NCBI GenBank assembly: GCA_963697965.1
Contig: OY969108.1
Span: 3,162,001-3,226,000, forward strand
Source of the DNA: JAPLJC01 sp963697965
Lineage (GTDB): Bacteria > Desulfobacterota > Desulfobaccia > Desulfobaccales > 0-14-0-80-60-11
Direction of reading: 5' to 3'
Length of the DNA stretch: 64,000 nt
Shown: piece after piece, positions 25,584-33,610 of the stretch
How the letters are laid out: each line of letters begins with the position of its first letter
Numbering within the stretch: the stretch's first letter is position 1
Translations under genes and position numbers: made by a program
Notes under the pieces: model-generated
What the model was told of the DNA's origin: nothing
The model's database searches: none
The model's input: the letters and a program-made list of their open reading frames with translations, nothing else

Positions 25584-27500
25584 ATGGCCCGCCCCAAGCT
25601 GAATCTGCAAGAAAACTCTTTTGGGAACTTTAAGTTCCTGGGAGATTCCACCGGCGGCGCCATGCCCCCGGATGAACAGGAGCGGGTGCGGCGCAATTTT
25701 TCCGTGGTGGCCCTCATTGTCCTTGGCCTCTTCGCCCTCCTGTTCCTGCGCCTCTGGTTTCTGCAATTGGCGCAGGGTGATTACCTGCGCCAGCGCTCGG
25801 AACAAAACCGCATCCGTCTCATTGACCTGCCCCCCTGGCGGGGCAAGATTCTGGACCGCGACGGCCAGGTTCTGGTGGGCAACCGGCCCAGCTACGAACT
25901 GATGGCGGTCTTGGAAGACGTGGGAGATATTGGGCTCCTGAGCCACCGGCTGGCGATTCTGCTTCATATGGATCAGAAGCAGATCGCCGCCCAATTGGAA
26001 AACGCCCGGGCCAACGGTCTCTACCAGATACGGCTCCGGGGAGACCTGAGTTGGGAAGAACTGGCCCAGGTGGCCACTTATCAGCCGGAGTTGCCCGGAG
26101 TCCTGGTGCAGGTCCAGCCCAAGCGGGAGTACCGCCATAATGGGCAGGCGGCCCATGTCCTGGGTTATCTGGGGGAGATTAGCGAAGCCCAGCTCAAAAG
26201 CGGCAAGTTTGCCAATTACAAGGTGGGTGACTACGTGGGCCGTAGCGGCGTCGAACTGGCCTGGGATAATTATCTCATGGGCGCCCGGGGCCACCGCCGC
26301 ATCGAAGTGGATGCTTATGGCCGGGAATTCGGCCAAATGGACTCGATTTCCCCCACCCCCGGGGACAACGTCTACCTGACCCTGGATAGCCGCATGCAGC
26401 AGGTGGCCGAGGATTGCCTGGAAGGCAGGGTGGGAGCCATCGTCGCCCTGGATCCCCGATCCGGCAAGATTCTGGCCATGGCCTCTTCCCCCTCCTTTTC
26501 CCAGGAGGCCTTTGAGCGGGGGCTGTCGTCCCAGGAATGGCAACGCCTCAGCCAGGACAAAAACCATCCCCTGGAAAACCGCGCTCTCCAGGGACAGTAT
26601 CCCCCAGGTTCCACTTTCAAAATTGTTATGGCGGTGGCCGCCCTGGAAGAGCAGGTCGTCACCCCGGAAACCCTCTTAGATTGCCCCGGGGTCCTGGTCC
26701 GTGGCGGCCACGAGTTCAAAGACTGGAAAAAGGGCGGCCACGGCGAGGTCAATCTCCATAAGGCCCTGGTGGAATCTTGCGACGTCTATTTTTATCTCGT
26801 GGGGGAGCGGCTGGGGATCGACCGCATTGCCAAGTGGAGCCGCCGCTTCGGCCTGGGACAACCCAGCGGCCTCAATCTCGAGAAAGAGATGCCCGGGCTG
26901 GTGGCCTCCAGCGAATGGAAAAAGGCCCGCTTCCACCAGGGCTGGCGCGAAGGGGATACCCTGTCGGTCGCCATCGGCCAGGGCTATAACCTGGTCACCC
27001 CGATCCAGATGGCCCAGGTGGTTGCGGCCATAGCCAGCGGCGGCGTGATCTATGAGCCGCAGGTGGTGGAAAAGGTGGAGAGTCCCGGCGGGGAGGTTAT
27101 CTTTCAGTCCCAGCCGCAGGTCAAGTATCGCCTGGGGGCCAGTCCGGCCAACATCGCCGCGGTCCAGAAGGGCCTGGAGGGGGTGGTGGTGGAGGAGAAC
27201 GGGACCGGCAAGGATGCCCGCCTGGCCCAGATCCAGGTGGCCGGCAAGACCGGCACCGCCCAGGTGGTGACCACGGAGAGGCTGGAAGAGGAGAAAAAAG
27301 GCGGCAGCGGCGAGAAGATCACCAAGTATCTAAACCATGCCTGGTTCGTGGGTTACGCCCCGGCGGACAACCCCCAGGTGGCCGTGGCGGTGATAGTGGA
27401 ACACGGCGGCCACGGCGGCTCCGAAGCCGGGCCCCTGGCCCGGCGGGTCATCGCCGCGGCCTTCCCGAAGCGCGAGCCCCAGGTGGCGAACGGCGAATAA
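25584..27500 (+). CDS. mrdA: Penicillin-binding protein 2, elongasome transpeptidase
   Basis: 638 residues. One membrane anchor (residues ~34-58), a pedestal domain (~65-250) and the class B transpeptidase domain: SxxK as S343-TFK, SxN variant S398-CD, and K555-TG in AGKTGTAQV. It cross-links peptidoglycan in the rod complex with MreBCD. The next gene is on the other strand, so the glycosyltransferase partner rodA, often found directly downstream, is missing here. Confidence 0.95.
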   Translation: MARPKLNLQENSFGNFKFLGDSTGGAMPPDEQERVRRNFSVVALIVLGLFALLFLRLWFLQLAQGDYLRQRSEQNRIRLIDLPPWRGKILDRDGQVLVGNRPSYELMAVLEDVGDIGLLSHRLAILLHMDQKQIAAQLENARANGLYQIRLRGDLSWEELAQVATYQPELPGVLVQVQPKREYRHNGQAAHVLGYLGEISEAQLKSGKFANYKVGDYVGRSGVELAWDNYLMGARGHRRIEVDAYGREFGQMDSISPTPGDNVYLTLDSRMQQVAEDCLEGRVGAIVALDPRSGKILAMASSPSFSQEAFERGLSSQEWQRLSQDKNHPLENRALQGQYPPGSTFKIVMAVAALEEQVVTPETLLDCPGVLVRGGHEFKDWKKGGHGEVNLHKALVESCDVYFYLVGERLGIDRIAKWSRRFGLGQPSGLNLEKEMPGLVASSEWKKARFHQGWREGDTLSVAIGQGYNLVTPIQMAQVVAAIASGGVIYEPQVVEKVESPGGEVIFQSQPQVKYRLGASPANIAAVQKGLEGVVVEENGTGKDARLAQIQVAGKTGTAQVVTTERLEEEKKGGSGEKITKYLNHAWFVGYAPADNPQVAVAVIVEHGGHGGSEAGPLARRVIAAAFPKREPQVANGE

Positions 27501-27521
27501 TCGATATGGGGATTTCTCTCT

Positions 27522-28037
27522 TCAGGTCAGCTTGCCCACCGCCAGCAAGACCTCGTCATAGTTAGGCTCCTGGGACAACTCTTTGACGAGTTGGACGTAA
27601 CGCAGCACTCCCCCCTTGTCCACCACAAACACGGCCCGGGCCAGGAGGCGCAATTCCTTGATCAATACCCCGTAGGCTTCCCCGAAAGCTGCATCCCTAT
27701 GGTCCGAGTAGGTCTTGACCCGGTCCACCCCCGCCGCGCCGCACCAGCGTTTCTGGGCGAAGGGCAGGTCCATGCTGATGGTCAGGATTTCCACGTCCGG
27801 CCCCAGCCTGGCGGCCTCTTCATTGAACCACCGGGTTTCGATATTGCAGGTGGGGGTGTCCAGGGAGGGCACCGAGCAGATAACGGCCACCTTGCCCTGG
27901 AGCGAGGAAAACCGGAAGGGGCTCAAATCGATGGCGATAACCTCAAAATCCGGGGCCTGCTCCCCCGCCTGCACTTCCCGGCCCATCAGGGTCAGGGGAT
28001 TGCCCTTCATAGTGATTGCTCCGGTCCGTTCTGCCAT
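27522..28037 (-). CDS. tpx: Thiol peroxidase Tpx (atypical 2-Cys peroxiredoxin)
   Basis: 171 residues from the ATG at 28037, which follows GGAGG by eight bases. The peroxidatic Cys lies in SLDTPTCNIETRWF and the resolving Cys in QKRWCGAAGV, both in the Tpx arrangement. It reduces hydroperoxides using thioredoxin. Convergent with mrdA, 21 bases apart. An oxygen-defence enzyme is common in anaerobes of this phylum. Confidence 0.93.
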   Translation of the reverse strand: MAERTGAITMKGNPLTLMGREVQAGEQAPDFEVIAIDLSPFRFSSLQGKVAVICSVPSLDTPTCNIETRWFNEEAARLGPDVEILTISMDLPFAQKRWCGAAGVDRVKTYSDHRDAAFGEAYGVLIKELRLLARAVFVVDKGGVLRYVQLVKELSQEPNYDEVLLAVGKLT

Positions 28038-28118
28038 GTTCAATATCCTCCTTAATCCGAAGTTAAGCTTCCGCCTCGGTCCATGAAAAAATAACTTGAG
28101 ACTTCTGCGAAAAACAAC

Positions 28119-28205
28119 TTTGTCATCCTGAGCGAAGCGAAGGATCTCGTATTTCCTTGGTATTTATGAGATTCTTCGGTCGCTTCGCTCCCTCAGAATG
28201 ACAAA
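28119..28205. repeat. Dispersed palindromic repeat, family C, full copy
   Basis: TTTGTCATCCTGAGCGAAGC at the left pairs, imperfectly, with GCTTCGCTCCCTCAGAATGACAAA at the right across about 40 bases. A shortened copy lacking the left arm and middle is at 53770-53819. Similar palindromes are scattered in many bacterial genomes. Confidence 0.75.
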
Positions 28206-28295
28206 AATGGAGACATTCCCAGAGGTTTCAACTTCCGCCTTAGTTAAGAATCTACCCTCTTATTTCACGGGATATGGCTATACTCTTCAATCTGA

Positions 28296-28961
28296 TCAGA
28301 CCTCCGTCTCCCCGCCGTCCCAGCCATATTTGCCGATAAGGCGCACGAAGCGGCAGCCGCCGTGGTATTCGTACTTCAACCCCTCCCCGGTCTGGCGCAC
28401 GCAGGTGAGGGTTTGGGTGAAGGCGTCCCCCACCGGAATCACCAGGCGTCCCCCCCTGGCCAGTTGCTCCACCAGGGGCCTGGGGACCTGTGGGGCCCCG
28501 GCGGTGACGATGATGCCGTCGAAGGGGGCCTCCTCCGGCCAGCCCAGGGTGCCGTCCCCCACCCGGATGCGAATATTCCGGTAACCCAGGGATTCCAGGA
28601 TCGAGCGGGCGTAATCCGCCAGGCCGCCCTTGCGGTCGATGCTGAAGACTTGGGCGGCCAACTCCGCCAGGATCGCCGCCTGGTAGCCGGAGCCGGTGCC
28701 CACCTCCAGGACCCGGTCCGTCTCCTTAAGTTCCAAAATCTCGGTCATGAGGGCCACGATGTACGGCTGGGAGATGGTCTGGTCTTCCCCGATGGGCAGG
28801 GGATAGTCAGCGTAGGCCTGGCTCCAGAGGTGTTCAGGGATGAAGCGGTGCCGGGGCACCCGGCGCAGCGCGGCCAGCACCCGGGGGTCGGCCACCCCCC
28901 GGGCCCGGATTTGCTCTGCCACCATGCGCTCCCGGGCCGCGGCAAATTGATCCTCGATCAT
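28296..28961 (-). CDS. pcm: Protein-L-isoaspartate O-methyltransferase
   Basis: 221 residues from the ATG at 28961 (GAGAGGAA upstream). Repairs isoaspartyl residues in aged proteins using S-adenosylmethionine. Family blocks: DPRVLAALRRVPRHRFIPE, the region QTISQPYIVALMTEIL, SAM motif I VLEVGTGSGYQAAIL and post I DGTLGWPEEAPFDGIIVTAGAP. Complete length. Monocistronic in appearance. Confidence 0.95.
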   Translation of the reverse strand: MIEDQFAAARERMVAEQIRARGVADPRVLAALRRVPRHRFIPEHLWSQAYADYPLPIGEDQTISQPYIVALMTEILELKETDRVLEVGTGSGYQAAILAELAAQVFSIDRKGGLADYARSILESLGYRNIRIRVGDGTLGWPEEAPFDGIIVTAGAPQVPRPLVEQLARGGRLVIPVGDAFTQTLTCVRQTGEGLKYEYHGGCRFVRLIGKYGWDGGETEV

Positions 28962-29223
28962 CAAATATTCCTCTCAGGCGAACTTCCTCCAGCCAGGCGA
29001 ACCGGCCCGGGGTCACCAGGCGCGACCCGCCGGGCCTCTTTGTCCGACCACATTCTTAAAGTAATAAGGGAGAGGTGGTTTTTGAAGGGGAAGCGGAAAA
29101 TATTATTGTCAGGCTAAATATTTTCCGCGGCGGGGCAGGCGACGGTGGTCGCCAGGATAGCAGTGGTGTCTTTCAAAACAATTTTGAAGAAGGTTCAAGT
29201 ATTCCGCAGTTAAAATTTAGATA
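28962..29223. other. Spacer, nothing recognised
   Basis: About 260 bases between pcm and the family A repeat, of mixed composition. I see no gene, promoter pair or hairpin that stands out. Confidence 0.4.
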
Positions 29224-29432
29224 ATTGTAATCTACACGATATCAACATATTACACCGATGCAACCAAGTCCCCTCTCCCCTGTGGGGGGAAGACACCGGG
29301 TGAGGGGTGCTTCGCATGGATTTTCGTAGGGGCGGACCTAGGTGTCCGCCCTGTAGGGGCGGGTTTAAAACCCGCCCCCACTACCCACACTTTCGGAAGA
29401 GGCGCACACATGGGTGCGTCCCTACAAGAACG
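29224..29432 (+). repeat. Dispersed intergenic repeat, family A, copy 1
   Basis: A stretch of about 205 bases that recurs in the same orientation at 37542-37748. Shared blocks in order: CATATTA-ACCGATGC, CCCCTGTGGGGGGAAGACACC, GTAGGGGCGGACC, GTGTCCGCCCTGTAGGGG, the palindrome GGGCGGGTTTAAAACCCGCCC, and GCGCACAC-TGGGTGCG. Nested palindromes suggest a structured, mobile or RNA-level element. Confidence 0.8.
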
Positions 29433-29450
29433 TTTGTACCCCCCTCACCC

Positions 29451-29481
29451 TTCCCTCTCCCCCCAATGGGGGGAGAGGGAA
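29451..29481. repeat. Perfect 14-bp hairpin downstream of repeat A
   Basis: TTCCCTCTCCCCCC (29451-29464) and its exact reverse complement (29468-29481) enclose a 3-base loop. No T-run follows on either strand, so it is better read as repeat debris than a terminator. Confidence 0.6.
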
Positions 29482-29613
29482 ATATTGTGAGTTCTGTAAA
29501 ATAATTAGCTATTTTGCATATCTAAGTTCAAACAGATCTCAAATGCCTGCTTCCTAGCAGAACCTTTGACGGAACAGTCCTCCGGTATAGGGGATCTGAG
29601 GCTGGTTCTTTGA

Positions 29614-29619
29614 TATAAT
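29614..29619 (+). promoter_or_regulatory. Candidate -10 box of the small Cys-rich gene
   Basis: TATAAT ends six bases before the ATG at 29626, so the transcript would start at or next to the initiation codon. No -35 is found at normal spacing (TTGACG at 29566-29571 is too far). Confidence 0.3.
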
Positions 29620-29625
29620 TGCCGT

Positions 29626-29835
29626 ATGGAATCGATGGCCCGCTGCCGTTATCACCCGGACCGGGAGGCCTGGGTCCGGTGCCAGAAACATGAATTGGGA
29701 TACTGCCAGGAGTGCCTGGACGCCTGCCGGGCCTGCACCGACCCTTGCCTCTATTGCAAGTTCCGCCCGGGCTGCGTCATCTGGGAGCTCTGCCGCAAAG
29801 AGATCAGGAAGCGTTGTAAAGAAAATACAAAATAA
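29626..29835 (+). CDS. Small Cys/His-rich zinc-finger-like protein
   Basis: 69 residues with eleven Cys and two His in the pattern C-x2-HPD-x8-C-x3-H-x4-C-x2-C-x3-C-x2-C-x3-C-x2-C. The first part (CRYHPDREAWVRCQKHELGYCQECL) resembles a B-box type zinc finger; the rest could bind a second metal. No partner or function is recognised. ATGs at 29626 and 29635 are both possible. It sits just left of the AT-rich insertion and is convergent with it. Confidence 0.6.
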   Translation: MESMARCRYHPDREAWVRCQKHELGYCQECLDACRACTDPCLYCKFRPGCVIWELCRKEIRKRCKENTK

Positions 29836-29842
29836 TATTATT

Positions 29843-31343
29843 TCATCTTTTTAACCCTAATACATCAATCAAGCCTCTGTGTAATCTATATAATTGTGCC
29901 GTTTCGTCTAATTGGGCTCGTGGATCGATATATTTAAAGACATAACCTGATCCTCCATACCCTTTTCCTCCTGCTCTATAAAATCCAATTAACGAAAACT
30001 CAAAAAATTCTCTTAAAATATTAATTAGGTTAGTCTCCGATAGCGACGCGGTTTTCTTTTCTTCAAATATGTTATTGAGCTCCTCCCTGTTAAATTGCCA
30101 TTTACCTAACGATTTAAATATTTCAAGATATTCTTTATACATAGGAATGTGCTTATGTAATTCATCATCCAATTCCTCCAAAAAGTAGTTACTATATTCA
30201 GTTCTTGCCTTATTGATATCAATATTGTCGAATTTATAATTACTTATTGTTCCATTTTCATTATTAACCCTAACTTTATATTGTGTCAATATTTCGTTAC
30301 ACCATTTTATTATATCTCTTGGTCGCAAATATGTATGGTCAATTATATTCCTATATTTTGTTTGATGTCCTGGCATCTCTTTCGTCTCGTCGAAGATATC
30401 TTCCCATTTTATTTTTTCAGATGCCTTTTCCTTCAATAATTTGGTGAATCTTTTTTCCATTAGTTCTTTTAGGGTCTTGGTGGTCCTTGGGGTGTCCCAT
30501 TCAATCATCGAGAGGTAGTTATCGGTAATCTTATTCTTATCTTCGAAGTGAAGACTTCCATAAATATCATTTCTAAGAAATATAACTATAAATAAATTCT
30601 TGTTGTTTTCCTTTGCTTTGATATTTATATCACGGCAAGCAAGTAGTAGCCCTATCAATCTGTTTGAATATTCAGGATTATTAGGGTCAAACCCTAAATC
30701 CAATTGATCAAAACAAATAAAATATCTATTTTCTGGATTTAAGCTTTGTACAGTATAATTAATTAGATTCTGGTTTACTTCTTGAATGATAGTCGGCAGC
30801 TCTTGCATTGGAACGCTTTCAGGGGATATTCCTAATTTCAATATTTTCCAATCCAAGCTAAAATGCGGTTTTAATTTTAATTTTCGTGTTGGTGAAAATA
30901 TTTGAGTAACATCAGGATCTCTTGTTCCATATGTATCTAATACAAATTGCTCAATTTTTATTAGATCATCGTAAGTTTCCTCATTAAATGGAAGAGACTT
31001 GTTCTTGATTAAGAATTATCTTTGATAATGTTAACATTATCAAATACTTCCAACTATGAGTATATTTGTCATAGTCGGGTATACCCAATTTAGCTTGTTT
31101 GTCGTGGTATTGCCATGGATAATCAGAAAACGTATGACCAAACGTAAATAAATCTTGTTCTTTTGTCATTAGCAATTTCTTGAATATTGCAGTCTTTCCA
31201 CTTCCTTTTCGGCCTACAATAATAAATTTCTTAAAATTTAGTAAATCTATAAACGCTTCATGATCTTCAAAGCATTCAAATAATAAATCATCATTGTCAG
31301 CATCTATGGCCCCAAACTTCTCAACATCCATGAGATTTTTCAT
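29843..31343 (-). pseudogene. P-loop ATPase (Sll1717-like), split by one frameshift
   Basis: Two open frames on the minus strand belong to one gene. The N-terminal piece (30984-31343, 119 residues) carries Walker A in FIIVGRKGSGKTAIFKKL; the rest (29843 to about 31000) continues with RYFICFDQLDLGF (Walker B-like) and a helical C-terminal half. Between ~30990 and 31015 the first frame stops, while the second is already open upstream of its annotated start and reads NKSLPFNEETYDDLIKIEQF, so one base change restores ~500 residues. The whole gene is strongly AT-rich against GC-rich neighbours, a sign of transfer. The family resemblance to Sll1717-type ATPases is from memory; function is unknown, perhaps defence-related. 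Confidence 0.7.
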
Positions 31344-31405
31344 GACTTTTATCCATAAGTAATTTATTTTAATTTAATAATGAAATAATTAATTCAATAT
31401 ATTCG

Positions 31406-32701
31406 TTAAACCTTCTTCTCCCACCTGAGCAAATCGGCCACCTGGGCCAGGGTGCTGCCTGCCTTGATTTCCTCCCGGAGGCGATTCTCCTTTTCCAGGA
31501 CGTCCATGGCCCGGTTGGCGTATTCCACCGCCAGGGTGCGGGGCAGAACCACCACCCCGTCGTCATCCCCCAGGACCCAGTCGCCGCTCTCCACCTTGAC
31601 ACCCCCCACCCGGATGGGCACCCCGATCTCTCCGAAGCCCTTGGGTTCCCCGGCGTTGGGCATCACCAGGCGGGAGCAGGCCGGAAAACCCAGCTTGATG
31701 ATGTCGCCTGAGTCTCTGATGGCGCCATCGATCACCACCCCGTTCAGCCCTCGCTGCAGGGCCGAAGTGGTCGCCAGTTCCCCCCAGACGGCAGGCCCCA
31801 CTCCGCCGGCGTCGATGACCACTACGTCCCCCGGCTGGGCCTGGTCGATGGCCTCCACCGGCTTCGCCCAATCTCCGGGATAGGTGCGCACCGTCAGGGC
31901 CGGGCCCACCAGGCGCATCCCGGGAAACAGGGGCCGCAGCCCCTCCAGAACTCCCCCCCGGTGCAGCGCGTCGGAGAGATTGGAGGCGGAGACCAACTCC
32001 AGCACGCCCCGGATCTCTTCCTCCCCCACCCGTTTGAACAGGGTAGTCGGAATCACCGCACCCTCATCCAGGGCCCGGCGGATCTCCCGGGTGGCCGCGG
32101 CCGGGTCCCCGGCCTTGGTGATGGCGCCCCCCACGATGACGTAGCCGGCCCCGTGGGCCACCGCCTGGGCGGCGGTCTCGGAATTGATGCCGCCGGCCAC
32201 TCCCACCGGCACCCGCACCGCCCCGCTGACCGCGGCCAACATCGCAAAGGGATCTTGTCCCCCGCCCCGCATCTGTTCGTCTATGGCCAGGTGGATCGAG
32301 ATGTAATCCGCCCCGAGTTCCTCCACCTGGCGGGCCCGGGCAAAGGGATCGGCCACCGCGATGAGGTCCACCGCGATCTTGGCCCCGTAATTCTTGCCGG
32401 CCTGGACGCACTCGGCAATGGTGGCGTCGGAGGCGGCCCCCAGCACGTCGATGATCTGGGCCCCGGCCTTGGCCGCGGTCTCCACCTCCACGCGCCCGGC
32501 ATCCATGATCTTCATGTCCGCCACGATGACCTTGCCGGGGAAGAGGCGCCGCAACTCCCGCACCGCATCGAGGCCTTCGCTCTTGATCAAGGGGGTGCCG
32601 GCCTCCACCCAATCCACCCCGGCGGGCACCGCCAACTCCGCCACCTGCACCGCCCGGTGCATGTCCACAAAATCGAGGGCCAGTTGCAATATGCAAGGCA
32701 T
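31406..32701 (-). CDS. Bifunctional 3-hexulose-6-phosphate synthase / RraA-like protein
   Basis: 431 residues. Residues 1-210 are a hexulose-phosphate synthase of the OMP-decarboxylase superfamily: LALDFVDM, EAGTPLIKSEG, VIVADMKIMDAG, GVAGGINSETA and YVIVGGAIT. Residues 225-431 are an RraA/HMG-aldolase-like domain with GPALTVRTYPGD, ATTSALQRGLNGVVIDGAIRDSGDI and DDDGVVVLP. HPS condenses formaldehyde with ribulose-5-phosphate; in organisms without the oxidative pentose pathway it runs backwards to make ribulose-5-phosphate. AAGGATAATCAG precedes the ATG. The isomerase gene lies just upstream. Confidence 0.92.
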   Translation of the reverse strand: MPCILQLALDFVDMHRAVQVAELAVPAGVDWVEAGTPLIKSEGLDAVRELRRLFPGKVIVADMKIMDAGRVEVETAAKAGAQIIDVLGAASDATIAECVQAGKNYGAKIAVDLIAVADPFARARQVEELGADYISIHLAIDEQMRGGGQDPFAMLAAVSGAVRVPVGVAGGINSETAAQAVAHGAGYVIVGGAITKAGDPAAATREIRRALDEGAVIPTTLFKRVGEEEIRGVLELVSASNLSDALHRGGVLEGLRPLFPGMRLVGPALTVRTYPGDWAKPVEAIDQAQPGDVVVIDAGGVGPAVWGELATTSALQRGLNGVVIDGAIRDSGDIIKLGFPACSRLVMPNAGEPKGFGEIGVPIRVGGVKVESGDWVLGDDDGVVVLPRTLAVEYANRAMDVLEKENRLREEIKAGSTLAQVADLLRWEKKV

Positions 32702-32787
32702 CTGATTATCCTTGGAATTCTTTGCTGAGAAATTAAGAAAACGTTCCCAGTTCCCAGATTTACTGGCTACTGGCTACTGACTACTGC

Positions 32788-33417
32788 CTATTCCAAATCG
32801 GCGTGGCGGTCCAGGATATCTTTGTAGTCGCGGCTGGCCCCCCTGCGGTAGAGAAGGAGGACCACCGCCTCCAGAAACAGAAAGGCGGCCTGTTCGAAGA
32901 GGCTGCCGGGGCATTGGACCGAGACGGTCTCCCGGGTCCGCGTCAGCTTGGTGGTGCCGGGGATGGTGATGACCACCTGGGCTTCCCGGCCAAGGGTGGA
33001 GTCGGAATGGGCGGTGAGACCCAGGGTGCGGGCCCCCACGGTGTTGGCCCGGCGCTGCATCTCCCGGGGCTGGGCCGTCTCCCCCGAGCCGGACATCACC
33101 ACCAGCAAGTCATCCGGGCGGATGCGAGGAGTGGTGGTCTCTCCTACGAAATAGACGGTATACCCCAGGTGCATCAGCCGCATCAGGAAGCCCCGGAGAA
33201 TAAAGCCGGAGCGGCCACTGGCGCATCCGAAGATGCGCGGCGCCGCCTTAAGCTCCCTGATCAGGGTCTCGGGCATCTCCGGAGTAATCCGGTCCAGCAC
33301 CCCGCCCAGCTCCTGGTGCATCTGGTCCAGGGCCGCGGAAAATGGCGCGGCCTCCGGGGATTGAGATAAAAAAGCCCCCCGGCCCTGTCCCGGAAGGCAA
33401 TCCGTCTTGTCCATCAT
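32788..33417 (-). CDS. hxlB: 6-phospho-3-hexuloisomerase
   Basis: 209 residues from the ATG at 33417, which follows AAAGGAGGG. SIS-domain sugar isomerase: GCASGRSGFILRGFLMRLMHLG, DLLVVMSGSGETAQP and the C-terminal family end SLFEQAAFLFLEAVVLLLY. Interconverts 3-hexulose-6-phosphate and fructose-6-phosphate, the partner step of the synthase 86 bases downstream. Together they form the (reverse) ribulose monophosphate pathway. A GTG-type longer start at 33441 is less likely. Confidence 0.93.
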   Translation of the reverse strand: MMDKTDCLPGQGRGAFLSQSPEAAPFSAALDQMHQELGGVLDRITPEMPETLIRELKAAPRIFGCASGRSGFILRGFLMRLMHLGYTVYFVGETTTPRIRPDDLLVVMSGSGETAQPREMQRRANTVGARTLGLTAHSDSTLGREAQVVITIPGTTKLTRTRETVSVQCPGSLFEQAAFLFLEAVVLLLYRRGASRDYKDILDRHADLE

Positions 33418-33610
33418 TCCCTCCTTTAAGTCCCAGTCCACCGCTTGGCCGGATCCAGGCTTCCATTTTTATGGAGGAATCTAGGGCAAAATTATCACAA
33501 GCCCGCAAAAATTACCAGGAATCTTCTCAGGTTCCTCAGCTTTGCCCAATTTTTCCCTGCGGGCAATAGTGGGGCAGGCGGGGTGTTCAGGGCTCGACAG
33601 GTCCCCTAAT

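Noticed and set aside
28081..29625. CRISPR array suggested by recurring GC palindromes
   Set aside because: Repeats are not regularly spaced, spacers are absent and no cas gene is nearby; they are dispersed intergenic elements.
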